This document shows positions 45,469 to 54,642 of a stretch of 64,000 nucleotides of DNA, in pieces. Source of the DNA: Sutcliffiella tianshenii. Its GTDB lineage: Bacteria > Bacillota > Bacilli > Bacillales > Bacillaceae_I. How positions within the stretch are numbered: position 1 is the first letter of the stretch; each line of letters starts with the position of its first letter. The stretch covers positions 434,001 through 498,000 of the forward strand of contig NZ_JAFBED010000001.1 in assembly GCF_016908565.1 (NCBI RefSeq), given 5' to 3'. The position numbers were made by a program, and so were the translations under genes. The notes beneath the pieces were generated by a model that was not told where the DNA came from, did not search any database, and saw only the letters and a list, made by a program, of their open reading frames with translations.

Positions 45469-46890
45469 CTAACTTTTACTTAACTTTAATTTAATTATTT
45501 TATATGTTAATTCTTCTTTTATAAGAATTATTATAATTAGATATGTGATAACACCTATAAAAATAGAGAAAAAGAAATTGAGATCAAAAAAATATATACT
45601 TAAACTCATAACAAGAGATGAAAAAAGTATCTTAGAATTATTCAAGCAGAATAATATTGGCACTAAATTAATTGTTTTTTTAGATTTTAATATACACCAT
45701 ATTAATAAGGCCAATTCGCTTATTATATACGCTATCATTGCAGCGTAAATATTATATTTATTGATAAACACATAAATTATAAGTACTCTCAATAGACTTG
45801 CAATTATCAACCCTTGAATATAAATAAATTCAAGCTTATTTGGAAAAATAACTTGTTGAATAATAACATTCGATAAACAACCAGTAATAATTAAAAAGCT
45901 CCCTAACTTAAAAATTTCATTGTATTGTAAAAAATCTGAACCAAAATAGAAACTTACGAATTTATTGGACGTTATTAAGACACCAAAAAATATGGGTAAA
46001 CCTAACAAAAAAATAAAATTAGTACTAATCTTAATTACCTTTTGATAATCTTTTTTTTCTTCTCTACTATGGTTTAAATTAGTAACAAACGGCATTAATA
46101 TTGTGCCTATCGCGGTTATAGGAGCTAGAAATACTCCAAACGTTTTTATGTATTGGCTGTATATACCCAGTTCATAGGTTAGGTTTTTAGATTCTATTAT
46201 TAATCTATCGACATTCATATAAACTTGAATAATTACAGCTAATACAAAAAAAGGTATTAAAGATTTAATAATTTTCAATGAGTTTCTCATCGAGAAATAT
46301 TCTAGTTTAGGTTTTCCCACTTCAATGAAAAATTTTATTATAAAATAGATATTTGGAATAAATAGCGTTAAACCGTTAATTAATATAAATACATCTAGAT
46401 CCCCTGTATCGTTTACAAATAATAATATAAACGCAAAACCAACTATTTTCACAAGAGCATTTCTTATTGTTATTTCCTTAAATCGTTCCTTCCCAGCAAA
46501 GTACCAAGTTACATCTAAAATAGTAAATGCCAATAAGTAGACTAACTGTAATAGTAAAAATTCTTTGTAAACTGAATTACTTGCAATAAAAAGAAATAGT
46601 ACTATTACAAAAAATGCAATAGTACTTCTGATAAAGAATAAATTATAAACTTCTTTACTTAATTTTTCTCTTTCGCCTCTTAAACTCGCAACCATTCTTG
46701 TAGCATAGACCGAAGTACCACCTGAAGCAAAAGCGACAAAGATGGATACTATTGAAAGGGTAAAGGCTTCGATTCCTATATTATCTGGACCTAGCACTCT
46801 TGTAACATACGGTATTGTAATAAAAGGAATGATTATTGTTAAAAACTGATATCCTAAATTATAAATGTAATTTTGAATAAGCCGCCTCAC
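45469..46890 (-). CDS. Wzx-type flippase (RfbX-like)
   Basis: 473 residues with about 12-14 membrane helices. N-terminal IIPFITIPYVTRVLGPDNIG is the RfbX/Wzx signature, followed by GGTSVYATRMVASLRG. Expected to flip the undecaprenyl-linked repeat unit for the Wzy-like polymerase of the same cluster. Different branch from the flippase at 7872-9335. Confidence 0.9.
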   Translation of the reverse strand: MRRLIQNYIYNLGYQFLTIIIPFITIPYVTRVLGPDNIGIEAFTLSIVSIFVAFASGGTSVYATRMVASLRGEREKLSKEVYNLFFIRSTIAFFVIVLFLFIASNSVYKEFLLLQLVYLLAFTILDVTWYFAGKERFKEITIRNALVKIVGFAFILLFVNDTGDLDVFILINGLTLFIPNIYFIIKFFIEVGKPKLEYFSMRNSLKIIKSLIPFFVLAVIIQVYMNVDRLIIESKNLTYELGIYSQYIKTFGVFLAPITAIGTILMPFVTNLNHSREEKKDYQKVIKISTNFIFLLGLPIFFGVLITSNKFVSFYFGSDFLQYNEIFKLGSFLIITGCLSNVIIQQVIFPNKLEFIYIQGLIIASLLRVLIIYVFINKYNIYAAMIAYIISELALLIWCILKSKKTINLVPILFCLNNSKILFSSLVMSLSIYFFDLNFFFSIFIGVITYLIIIILIKEELTYKIIKLKLSKS

Positions 46891-46891
46891 T

Positions 46892-47701
46892 TTAAAACCT
46901 CAGTTCTGCACCTAAAATATCCTTTAATTTTTCCTTTATAAATACTTTTCTCCAATTACTCTTTCTGTACAAGCAGACTATTGAGGGATATTTAGAATTA
47001 TTATAACTTTTTATCAAATATTCACGCCCGGGAGATGTGTATTGCCAAGGCCTTCTCCCATATTGTGATATATCTCTAAATAACATCAAATTTTCCTTTT
47101 TTGCCAACAAACTTAATATGGACTGATCGTGTCTATGAGCTATTAAATCTTTATTAATATTTGTATTCATTTCATCATTAAGAATACTATAGTCTGAACA
47201 CCAGTCTAAGTAGTTTGAAATAAATTTTACAGATTGGGAAGTTTTTTTCACTAAAATGAATCCAGCTTGCACCTGATTAGAATATTGGTAACTTTCATTT
47301 AAACAACCTAACTTAATGAAACATTCTTTTTTAGTCCATTGATATTCTATAAGAGGTGTTTCAGTAAGAAATATATCTTGGTTAACTTTATCTAATTCTT
47401 GAATTATTAAATCAACAGAATTTACGAAAAACGAGCCTGAATCACAATAAAAAACATAATCTCCCTCTGCTGCTTCTTCCATTAGGGTCTTATATAAGAT
47501 ATATGGTTTCCAAAGCCAATATCCATTTCCTTTTCTGCTATTTGTAATAAAATCAGCATGCTTGTCGTAGAAGTTTTTATCTATGCTTTCTGGACCATAT
47601 TCTATAACTCTATCAAAATTACCGACTGACTTAGCAGTCTGTGTATTTTTTTTTTGTTGTTTTTTAAAGTTTTTGTCTGCATAATTAATTAATATTTTCA
47701 A
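46892..47701 (-). CDS. Putative GT-A-like glycosyltransferase, family not assigned
   Basis: 269 residues, no membrane helix. Features: GNGYWLWKPYILYKTL (about residue 58), a DxD-like YVFYCDSGSFF, and AHRHDQSILSLLAKK followed by an RRPWQYTSPGREYL tail. These suggest a metal-dependent GT-A enzyme like capsule GTs of the GT32 or related type. It ends two bases before the Wzx start on the same strand. Function inferred from motif pattern and place. Confidence 0.6.
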   Translation of the reverse strand: MKILINYADKNFKKQQKKNTQTAKSVGNFDRVIEYGPESIDKNFYDKHADFITNSRKGNGYWLWKPYILYKTLMEEAAEGDYVFYCDSGSFFVNSVDLIIQELDKVNQDIFLTETPLIEYQWTKKECFIKLGCLNESYQYSNQVQAGFILVKKTSQSVKFISNYLDWCSDYSILNDEMNTNINKDLIAHRHDQSILSLLAKKENLMLFRDISQYGRRPWQYTSPGREYLIKSYNNSKYPSIVCLYRKSNWRKVFIKEKLKDILGAELRF

Positions 47702-47730
47702 GTTTATTATTCCCTTTCACTAGACAAAAA

Positions 47731-48810
47731 TCAATCAAACATTTTCGTTGTTTTGCTTTCATTTTTTACTTTCTTAACATCCGATTCTACCATTAGCCTT
47801 ACAAGTTCTTCAAATGAAGTTTTAGTTGGATTCCATCCAAGAAGTGTTTTAGCCTTTGTTGGATTACCTAATAATTGATCTACTTCTGCAGGTCTGAAGA
47901 ATTTAGGGTCAACTTCTACTATTACGTCACCAGTAGCCTTATTTACCCCTTTCTCTTCAACACCATCTCCACTCCACTCAATTTCAATACCAACATATTT
48001 AAAAGCTAGCTGTACAAATTCTCTTACTGAGTGCATTTCACCTGTTCCAATTACAAAATCCTCAGGTTTATCATGTTGAAGAATCAACCACATACACTCA
48101 ACAAAGTCTTTTGCATAACCCCAGTCTCTAAGAGATTCTAAATTCCCAAGGGACAATTTCTCCTGTTTACCTTGTGCTATTCGAGCTGCTGCAAGAGTAA
48201 TTTTACGAGTCACAAATGTTTCACCACGACGCTCTGATTCATGGTTGAAAAGGATTCCATTTACTGCGAACATATTATAAGATTCACGGTAGTTTTTAGT
48301 TATCCAATAACCATATATTTTTGCTACTCCATAAGGTGATCTTGGATAGAATGGAGTTGTTTCACTTTGCGGTACTTCTTGAACTTTCCCAAATAGTTCA
48401 GAAGTTGAAGCTTGGTATACTTTGGTCTTCTCAGCTAAGCCTAGTATTCTTACTGCTTCCAGTATATTAAGTGTGCCCTTTGCATCCACATCTAGAGTAT
48501 ATCCTGGCATATCAAAAGAAACACGAACGTGTGATTGTGCTGCTAAGTTATAAATTTCATCCGGTTGGACTTCCCCAATTATACGAGTCACGTTTAAAGC
48601 ATCAGTAACGTCTCCATAATGCAAATGGAAATTTTTATTATCTATTAGCGCTTTTGCTTCTTCTTCTGTTAATAAATCTTCTAATCTTTCTTGGTTATAG
48701 GAAGAACTACGACGGATTACTCCATGTACTTCGTATCCTTTCTCTAATAAAAACTCTGATAAGTAAGATCCGTCTTGTCCTGTAACACCTGTAATTAATG
48801 CTTTCTTCAT
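47731..48810 (-). CDS. gmd: GDP-mannose 4,6-dehydratase
   Basis: First step from GDP-mannose to GDP-L-fucose. 359 residues from ATG 48810 (GGAGG five bases upstream; the TTG four codons earlier overlaps that site). NADP-binding [16 protein letters not shown], catalytic Thr in QASTSELFG and Tyr/Lys in [12 protein letters not shown], and [17 protein letters not shown], highly conserved in Gmd. Confidence 0.96.
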   Translation of the reverse strand: MKKALITGVTGQDGSYLSEFLLEKGYEVHGVIRRSSSYNQERLEDLLTEEEAKALIDNKNFHLHYGDVTDALNVTRIIGEVQPDEIYNLAAQSHVRVSFDMPGYTLDVDAKGTLNILEAVRILGLAEKTKVYQASTSELFGKVQEVPQSETTPFYPRSPYGVAKIYGYWITKNYRESYNMFAVNGILFNHESERRGETFVTRKITLAAARIAQGKQEKLSLGNLESLRDWGYAKDFVECMWLILQHDKPEDFVIGTGEMHSVREFVQLAFKYVGIEIEWSGDGVEEKGVNKATGDVIVEVDPKFFRPAEVDQLLGNPTKAKTLLGWNPTKTSFEELVRLMVESDVKKVKNESKTTKMFD

Positions 48811-48825
48811 AATTGCCTCCAAAAT

Positions 48826-49782
48826 TTAATTATTCACTGTAGTAGTTAATTCATTTTCTAAATACCAAGTATATGCTTTGTTTAGTCCCACTTCCAAGGA
48901 CACAGTAGCTTTCCAACCTAAGGCATTTATCTTTGTTACATCTACTAGTTTGCGTGGTGTACCATCTGGTTTTGAAGTGTCGAATTTAATCTCTCCTTCA
49001 AATCCTACAACTTCTTTCACTTTATACGCTAGATCTTTAATGGAGATATCTTCCCCTACTCCAATATTGACAATCTCATTTCCTTCATAATTATTCATTA
49101 GGAAAATACATGCCTCTGCTAAGTCATCTGAATATAGGAATTCCCTCTTTGGAGAACCAGTTCCCCAAACTTCCACATTAGAAGTTCCATTTTGCTTCGC
49201 CTCATGAAATTTACGGATGAGTGCCGGCAATACATGCGAAGAGTGCAGGTCAAAATTGTCGTTTTCTCCGTATAGGTTAGTCGGCATTGCAGAAATGTAT
49301 TTCGTACCATATTGACGGTTATAAGACTCACACATTTTAATCCCTGCTATTTTCGCAATAGCATAAGGTTCGTTAGTTGGTTCTAGTTCTCCAGTTAATA
49401 GATACTCTTCTTTTAAAGGTTGAGGTGCTAATTTCGGATAAATGCACGTGCTGCCCAGGAAAAGAAGTTTTTCTACATTATTACGATAAGCTGCATCTAT
49501 TACATTCATTTGTATTAATAAATTATCGCGAATAAAATCAGCTCTATATTCATTATTAGCTACTATCCCACCAACTTTAGCCGCAGCCAAGAATACATAT
49601 TCAGGCTTTTCCGTTTCGAAAAACTGATCTACAGCAACTTTTTCCCGAAGATCTAATTCACGGCTTGTGCGAAAAATGATGTTTTCATATCCTTGTTTTA
49701 GTAAGTTGCGTACAATGGCTGACCCGACTAGACCACGGTGACCAGCTACATAAATTTTTGATTCTTTATTCAACTTAATCAT
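48826..49782 (-). CDS. fcl: GDP-L-fucose synthase
   Basis: Epimerase/reductase turning GDP-4-keto-6-deoxymannose into GDP-L-fucose. 318 residues. [53 protein letters not shown] and [20 protein letters not shown] are the classic WcaG/Fcl segments. It precedes gmd by 15 bases in the operon, so the polymer contains L-fucose. Confidence 0.96.
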   Translation of the reverse strand: MIKLNKESKIYVAGHRGLVGSAIVRNLLKQGYENIIFRTSRELDLREKVAVDQFFETEKPEYVFLAAAKVGGIVANNEYRADFIRDNLLIQMNVIDAAYRNNVEKLLFLGSTCIYPKLAPQPLKEEYLLTGELEPTNEPYAIAKIAGIKMCESYNRQYGTKYISAMPTNLYGENDNFDLHSSHVLPALIRKFHEAKQNGTSNVEVWGTGSPKREFLYSDDLAEACIFLMNNYEGNEIVNIGVGEDISIKDLAYKVKEVVGFEGEIKFDTSKPDGTPRKLVDVTKINALGWKATVSLEVGLNKAYTWYLENELTTTVNN

Positions 49783-49785
49783 CCT

Positions 49786-50460
49786 TTAGAAAGCGTTTTT
49801 TGAACCTACTAATAATAGCACAGTTTTAACAATTATTTTCATATCTAATAACACGCTGCGTTTTTTTATGTAGGCAATATCCAACTCTACCATTTCTTCA
49901 AAACCAACATTACTTCTACCACTCACTTGCCATAGGCCTGTACACCCAGGAGTCACCAATAGCCGTTGCTTATCATATTCTGTATACTCAGCAACCTCTC
50001 TTACTAAAGGTGGTCGTGGCCCAACTAGGCTCATATCTCCCTTTAGGACATTCCACAACTGCGGTAGTTCATCGATGCTTGTTTTTCTTATGAATTTCCC
50101 AATCCTGGTGATCCGTGGATCATCCTTCATTTTGAACATAGCACCTGTTACTTCATTATATTTTAATAATTCGTCCAATTTAGCTTCAGCATCTGCCACC
50201 ATGGAACGGAATTTATACATTTTAAATTCTTTTTCATCTTTCCCAACTCTTATTTGGGAGAACAGGATTGGACCTTTTGGATCCTCTAACTTTATCAATA
50301 GGGCTACTATTAAAAACAAAGGTAACAATAATAGCAATCCAATAGAAGCACCTATTATATCCATAAGTCTTTTAATCGTTAATTGTATTTTGTTTTCATT
50401 TATGGCTGATAGCGGTACGTGAGTTGTGTCATTAATTAATCTCTTAGCAAATTCAGTCAA
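49786..50460 (-). CDS. Initiating undecaprenyl-phosphate sugar-1-P transferase
   Basis: 224 residues, a short (WecP/EpsL/PglC-like core) bacterial sugar transferase: one membrane segment at about 37-58, then KMYKFRSMVADAEAKL, TRIGKFIRKTSIDELPQLWN, GDMSLVGPRPPL and PGCTGLWQVSGRS. It starts the repeat unit by moving a sugar-1-P from a UDP-sugar to undecaprenyl phosphate. Second gene of the cluster, behind galU. Confidence 0.92.
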   Translation of the reverse strand: MTEFAKRLINDTTHVPLSAINENKIQLTIKRLMDIIGASIGLLLLLPLFLIVALLIKLEDPKGPILFSQIRVGKDEKEFKMYKFRSMVADAEAKLDELLKYNEVTGAMFKMKDDPRITRIGKFIRKTSIDELPQLWNVLKGDMSLVGPRPPLVREVAEYTEYDKQRLLVTPGCTGLWQVSGRSNVGFEEMVELDIAYIKKRSVLLDMKIIVKTVLLLVGSKNAF

Positions 50461-50472
50461 TGTCCTTCACCT

Positions 50473-51363
50473 CTACTTAACAGGTTGAGCATTTGTGTAT
50501 TTTTCTAAGATGTCTCTCATGTACTCTACTAATCCTTGTTGAAGGTCTTCATGCTGAAGCGCAAATTCAATAGATGTCTGAATAAAACCTAATTTCTCTC
50601 CAACATCATATCGTTTGCCTTCAAAATCATAAGCGAAAACCCTTTGGATTTCATTAAGTGCTTGAATGGCATCGGTCAATTGGATTTCTCCACCCGCACC
50701 TGTTTCTTGCTTATCAAGGAACATGAAAATCTCCGGTGTAAGGATATAACGGCCCATAATCGCTAGATTGGAAGGAGCAGTACCTGGCTTTGGTTTTTCA
50801 ACAAATTTATTCACTTGAAAGCGACGACCTTCATTTTGAAGAGGGTCAATAATCCCGTAGCGATGTGTTTCATTATCTCCTACAGTTTGAACACCAATGA
50901 CAGAAGATAACGTTTTGTCATATTCATTAATCAGTTGCTTTAAGCAAGGTGTTTCTGATTGCACGATGTCGTCACCAAGCAAGACAGCAAAGGGTTCATT
51001 TCCAACGAAATTTCTGGCACACCAGACAGCATGACCAAGTCCTTTAGGTTCTTTTTGGCGAATATAATGAATGGTAACATTCGAGGATTGACGAACTTTT
51101 TCTAAAAGATCGAATTTCTCTTTTTCTAATAGATTTTGCTCTAATTCCAAATTGTGATCAAAATGATCTTCAATAGCACGCTTTCCCTTACCAGTTACGA
51201 TAATGATATCTTCAATTCCTGATTTAATCGCTTCTTCTACTATGTATTGAATCGTCGGTTTATCCACGATAGGAAGCATTTCTTTAGGCATTGCTTTCGT
51301 AGCTGGCAAAAATCTTGTCCCTAACCCAGCCGCAGGTATAATTGCTTTTCTTACTTTTTGCAT
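50473..51363 (-). CDS. galU: UTP-glucose-1-phosphate uridylyltransferase
   Basis: 296 residues. [60 protein letters not shown] and [20 protein letters not shown] are all GalU/GtaB marks. First gene of the exopolysaccharide cluster; makes UDP-glucose for Ugd and possibly the initiating transferase. Ribosome site AAAAGGAGGG. Preceded by a leader of about 330 bases with hairpins. Confidence 0.95.
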   Translation of the reverse strand: MQKVRKAIIPAAGLGTRFLPATKAMPKEMLPIVDKPTIQYIVEEAIKSGIEDIIIVTGKGKRAIEDHFDHNLELEQNLLEKEKFDLLEKVRQSSNVTIHYIRQKEPKGLGHAVWCARNFVGNEPFAVLLGDDIVQSETPCLKQLINEYDKTLSSVIGVQTVGDNETHRYGIIDPLQNEGRRFQVNKFVEKPKPGTAPSNLAIMGRYILTPEIFMFLDKQETGAGGEIQLTDAIQALNEIQRVFAYDFEGKRYDVGEKLGFIQTSIEFALQHEDLQQGLVEYMRDILEKYTNAQPVK

Positions 51364-51402
51364 GTAATAAAACCCTCCTTTTAATTATTACCTTCAAAAA
51401 GG

Positions 51403-51442
51403 AAATATCTAATTACCGAAAAAGTTCGATAATTAGATATTT
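51403..51442 (-). promoter_or_regulatory. Long hairpin in the galU leader
   Basis: Perfect 13-bp stem AAATATCTAATTA / TAATTAGATATTT, continued after one mismatch by CGAA/TTCG round an AAAG loop. On the minus strand CCTTTTTG follows, a weak T-run, so it may be an attenuator or a recognition hairpin for antitermination, 40 bases before the galU start. Confidence 0.65.
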
Positions 51443-51460
51443 TCTTTTTATTAAATAATG

Positions 51461-51600
51461 GGCATCTAACCCATCCTCACACCAAGCCTATGACGACAGG
51501 CGTCTAAGGCTCGCAGACCCAACAGCTTGATCGAGTGCCTCCATTGATAAAGGTAAGGAGACATTACCTTTCTCTTTAACCTCTTGTTGAAATCAAAGTT
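51461..51600 (-). ncRNA. Structured leader RNA of the exopolysaccharide cluster (candidate)
   Basis: GC-richer than the sequence around it and full of complementary segments. Read on the minus strand: an AGCCT-GACG / CGTC-AGGCT hairpin with a two-base internal loop and CCTGT loop, then ATGGG / CCCAT. The same stretch also encodes a basic 32-codon frame (51466-51564, ATG to TAG) with a weak ribosome site. Placed inside the leader between promoter and galU, it could be a regulatory RNA (EAR- or LoaP-type systems are known for such operons) or a leader peptide. I do not recognise a known riboswitch class. Confidence 0.4.
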
Positions 51601-51701
51601 TAATTTGTCGAATTCTTATATATCTCTATCATTTTATTAATATAGGATTTAATACCTATGTCGAAAACTGTAATATTCCTGTAATGTTTTAGCACTTTCC
51701 A

Positions 51702-51730
51702 ATCTTAACATAGAATACCTTGATATGTAA
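51702..51730 (-). promoter_or_regulatory. Predicted sigmaA promoter of the exopolysaccharide cluster
   Basis: On the minus strand TTACAT (-35, 51725-51730), a 17-base spacer and TAAGAT (-10, 51702-51707). It would give a leader of about 330 bases before galU. Confidence 0.5.
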
Positions 51731-52026
51731 TGGGTGAATTTTGTCGAATGCAGTCGGTTTGGGGTGTAATTTTTAACAATTAACTAGTTCTATTTATCTA
51801 CATTTGTAACGTTTGTAAAATAATAATAGACGGTTTGAATGTCAGACAACTTTTGTTACCAATGCCTATTATATACAATCTTTCCTTATGTATCTACATT
51901 ATGTGACATATTTACATAGAAATAACTAGGAAATTTTAGTGAATGCGCTTTCTTGTTTCCTCCTGTACTTCTAACCTACTAACCTTGTCATACAATGGAT
52001 ATAGATAAGCTCAATGTGGGAACGGG

Positions 52027-52506
52027 GTGGAAAGTCCCTTGCGGAGAAGGCAACGGCAAAGACAGGTTCTAGTTGGAATTGTGGGTGTGTTTCTTCTTAT
52101 TATAATCGTGTTAATTTTTAAATTGATTTTCTCGATTGGAAATAATACCGCTGAAGGAACGGTGCATCAGTTTTATGAATACGAGCAGGAAGGTGACTTC
52201 GGGCGATCCTGGGAGCTGCTTCACCCAGTCATGCAGGAGAAGTTTGGACGCAGTGCATATTTTCAGGATAAGGCGCATGTGTTTATCGGACATTTTGGGG
52301 CAGAGACATTTTCCTATGAGGTTAGTGATGTTAAGAAACTAAAGGATTGGCGGATGGAGAAGGAGGGGGAGATCTTTGAAACGGTTTATGAATATGAGGT
52401 GGAGTTGAACTATCGTGGGAAGTATGGGCATTTTTTATATATTCAATATGTTTATGTGGTGAAGGAAGAAAAAGAGTGGAGGATATTGTGGGATTATAAA
52501 AAGTAA
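52027..52506 (+). CDS. Membrane-anchored protein of unknown function (159 aa)
   Basis: GTG start after GGGAACGGG; a TTG four codons in (giving RRRQRQRQVL) is also possible. A very basic N-terminus (RRRQRQRQ) is followed by one membrane helix (about 14-36), then an outer ~120-residue domain (GTVHQFYEYEQEGDFGRSWE to EWRILWDYKK) whose pattern resembles NTF2-like/DUF4878-type lumicrine domains seen in envelope proteins. I do not assign a family. Single gene facing away from the exopolysaccharide cluster. Confidence 0.7.
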   Translation: MESPLRRRQRQRQVLVGIVGVFLLIIIVLIFKLIFSIGNNTAEGTVHQFYEYEQEGDFGRSWELLHPVMQEKFGRSAYFQDKAHVFIGHFGAETFSYEVSDVKKLKDWRMEKEGEIFETVYEYEVELNYRGKYGHFLYIQYVYVVKEEKEWRILWDYKK

Positions 52507-52520
52507 ATTTATTTTTCATA

Positions 52521-52550
52521 GAAAAAGGGACAGCATTTACTGTCCCCCCG
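52521..52550. terminator. Convergent terminator
   Basis: GGGACAG / CTGTCCC stem with a CATTTA loop; on the minus strand followed by TTTTTC. It serves the small acidic lipoprotein gene. Confidence 0.75.
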
Positions 52551-52562
52551 CTTTTGGATGGA

Positions 52563-52805
52563 TTACTGCTGGTCGTTCTCAGCATCCTCTTCATCTTTAT
52601 TCATATCTTCTTCCATCTTGTTCTCATCTTCTTGCATGTCTTCTTCCATGTTGTTCTCATCTTGTTCCATATCAGGATCCATAGGCTCTTCCGCAGGAGG
52701 CTGCTCGTTCTCAGGTGGTGGAACATCCTCGTTATTTGCTGCACATCCAGTGATCAACATTGCCGCTAACGCTGTACCAGTTAATTTGATTAACATTTTG
52801 TTCAT
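52563..52805 (-). CDS. Small acidic lipoprotein
   Basis: 80 residues. Lipobox ITGC with Cys about 21, then a mature part of about 60 residues almost wholly Asp, Glu, Asn, Met, Pro and Gln, with a repeated MEEDM/EDEN unit (residues 50-72). Low complexity and strongly acidic, probably disordered on the outer membrane face; could bind cations. I do not recognise the family. Confidence 0.75.
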   Translation of the reverse strand: MNKMLIKLTGTALAAMLITGCAANNEDVPPPENEQPPAEEPMDPDMEQDENNMEEDMQEDENKMEEDMNKDEEDAENDQQ

Positions 52806-52929
52806 TCTAACCTACTCCTTTCGCATATGGGTTTTATTGTCGAAGACCTTTAATGCTTTTTTCGTTTGGTCCCTTTTTATATTCCCCAATATTCGTAAAA
52901 GCTTGCATAAATGAACAAATTATTTCAAA

Positions 52930-53361
52930 TTACGACTTTGGTCCTAATGCGAACATCATTTCCAATTCGCAGACAAGCTCTCCATCGACAGTTGCGACAC
53001 CTTTTCCTTTACCGATGCTGCCGCGGACGCGGGTCATTTCGACTTCAAGGCGGAGCTGGTCTCCAGGGATGACCTGCTTTTTGAATCGGCAGTTGTCGAT
53101 GCCGGTGAAGAACGCAAGGCGTCCTTTGTTTTCTTCTTTTTTGAGCATGGCCACCGCTCCGACTTGCGCTAGTGCTTCCACGATCAGTACCCCGGGCATG
53201 ACAGGGAACTCTGGGAAGTGTCCATTGAAAAACTCCTCATTTGCCGTTACGTTCTTGATCCCGATTGCACGCTGGCCTTCTTCGATTTCTATTATCTTGT
53301 CCACTAACAGGAATGGATATCTATGTGGAATGATTTCTTTGATCTGATTGATGTCTAACAT
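52930..53361 (-). CDS. fabZ: 3-hydroxyacyl-ACP dehydratase FabZ
   Basis: 143 residues. Hot-dog fold dehydratase of fatty-acid elongation: [12 protein letters not shown] at the N-terminus and catalytic His/Glu in [20 protein letters not shown]. In B. subtilis fabZ (ywpB) lies in the same flagellar/mbl neighbourhood, so synteny is preserved. ATG 53361 with TAGGAGGTC upstream. Confidence 0.97.
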   Translation of the reverse strand: MLDINQIKEIIPHRYPFLLVDKIIEIEEGQRAIGIKNVTANEEFFNGHFPEFPVMPGVLIVEALAQVGAVAMLKKEENKGRLAFFTGIDNCRFKKQVIPGDQLRLEVEMTRVRGSIGKGKGVATVDGELVCELEMMFALGPKS

Positions 53362-53410
53362 TTTTATGACCTCCTACTAATAGTTACTTACAATTATATA
53401 CGAAGGCATA

Positions 53411-53440
53411 AAAAAGAGGAAGCCTTTGTCATAGACTTCC
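53411..53440 (-). terminator. Terminator of the flhO-flhP-epuA unit
   Basis: GGAAG / CTTCC stem with a long loop; followed on the minus strand by TCTTTTTTAT. Confidence 0.6.
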
Positions 53441-53743
53441 CTACTCTTTATTCACTAAGTCGATGATATGCTGCCATGTACTCTTGTCCAGTACATCCAT
53501 CGGTTTGCCGTCGCCTAATACCCCGTAGCCGAACATGGCACCTGCAACCACTGCAATAATCATGACTCCCAGGACGATGATTAGACGAAGCCAGATAGGA
53601 ATAAGACGAACACGCCATTTAAGCCGTTTTGGTTTTTCTTCACTTGTTGCCGCTTCTTCTCTTACCTGCTTTGGTTTAGATTTCTGAGCTTTGCGCAATT
53701 CTTCCCTTGTTAAGCTCTCTTGTCTTGCTTCATTTTGTTCCAT
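53441..53743 (-). CDS. EpuA-family small membrane protein (often labelled RNAP subunit beta)
   Basis: 100 residues. A charged cytoplasmic N-terminus (about 1-50), one membrane helix (LRLIIVLGVMIIAVVAGAMF) and a short outer tail (DGKPMDVLDKSTWQHIIDLV) that is typical of EpuA (PF11772). Databases often mislabel this family as DNA-directed RNA polymerase subunit beta because it is fused to RpoB in some genomes. Follows flhP by 32 bases. Confidence 0.85.
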   Translation of the reverse strand: MEQNEARQESLTREELRKAQKSKPKQVREEAATSEEKPKRLKWRVRLIPIWLRLIIVLGVMIIAVVAGAMFGYGVLGDGKPMDVLDKSTWQHIIDLVNKE

Positions 53744-53775
53744 TGCGCAACCTCCCTTTACCTTTGATTTCTATG

Positions 53776-54612
53776 TTAAGCCTTTAAGCCATTTACAAGT
53801 CCCATCATCTGATCTGCGAATTGGACCGATTTTGCATTGAATTGATAATTCCGTTGCATCAAGGTCATTTCCGTTAGTTCCGATGCGAGATCCACATTGG
53901 AATTCTCAAGCATCCCTTGTTGCATGCCTACCGCTGTACGGTCAGGGCCTTCTACAAACTCTATGATGTCGTCCGGATTCGCCAATCCTTCTCTAGGAAA
54001 GGAATAAAGCGAACCAGGCTTTGCATCCAGCATCTGCGGACGGATTGCACGGGCTATCCCTAGCTCACTTGCAAGTGCCTCACCATTAGGACGTACCGCT
54101 GAGATAACTCCACCGGGTTGCAATTTTATATCCTGTATATCATCTGGAAATATTATTTGCTGGTCGTTACTGTCCAATACAGGATTGCCTTCAGCTGTTA
54201 CCAGCATCACTTCATTGTTATTGATCGGGGACAGGTAAAAGACACCATTTCTTGTGAATTGGGTGCTTTGTTGACCGTTTTCTGTTGCCTGAACGGTAAA
54301 AAATAGGTCTTCTTTTGTTAATGCAAAGTCTAGCATACGTTCCGTCGTTTTTAAAGAACCCTGTGTCAGATTTAGTTTTGTCTGGCCAAGGCCTGCCCCA
54401 GAGGAAAGACGAATTCCGGTTGGTGTTTGGCGCATGGATTCGTAGCGTCCCATCGGCTGGTTATTGGCTTGTTGCACAAGTAGCTCCTGGAAAGTCGCAG
54501 AACGGTTCTTATAGCCGACTGTATCAATATTTGCTACATTATGGCCGATCAGATCCAATTGCTTTTGAAGTTGGTTCATCGTATTGGTTGCATTCAGCAT
54601 GATTCTGTTCAT
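53776..54612 (-). CDS. flhP: Flagellar hook-basal body protein FlhP
   Basis: 278 residues, FlgG-like rod/hook family. N-terminal heptad helix NRIMLNATNTMNQLQKQLDL with HNVANIDTVGYKNR, and C-terminal SNVDLASELTEMTLMQRNYQF, both ends forming the rod helices. In B. subtilis FlhO and FlhP are distal-rod proteins required for hook assembly. Second gene of the flhO-flhP pair. Confidence 0.93.
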   Translation of the reverse strand: MNRIMLNATNTMNQLQKQLDLIGHNVANIDTVGYKNRSATFQELLVQQANNQPMGRYESMRQTPTGIRLSSGAGLGQTKLNLTQGSLKTTERMLDFALTKEDLFFTVQATENGQQSTQFTRNGVFYLSPINNNEVMLVTAEGNPVLDSNDQQIIFPDDIQDIKLQPGGVISAVRPNGEALASELGIARAIRPQMLDAKPGSLYSFPREGLANPDDIIEFVEGPDRTAVGMQQGMLENSNVDLASELTEMTLMQRNYQFNAKSVQFADQMMGLVNGLKA

Positions 54613-54642
54613 GATTATTCCTCCATTCCGTTCGTGAGGCGA

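Noticed and set aside
53441-53743. Annotation as DNA-directed RNA polymerase beta subunit
   Set aside because: A 100-aa single-helix membrane protein of the EpuA family has no RNA polymerase domain; the label comes from fusions in other genomes.
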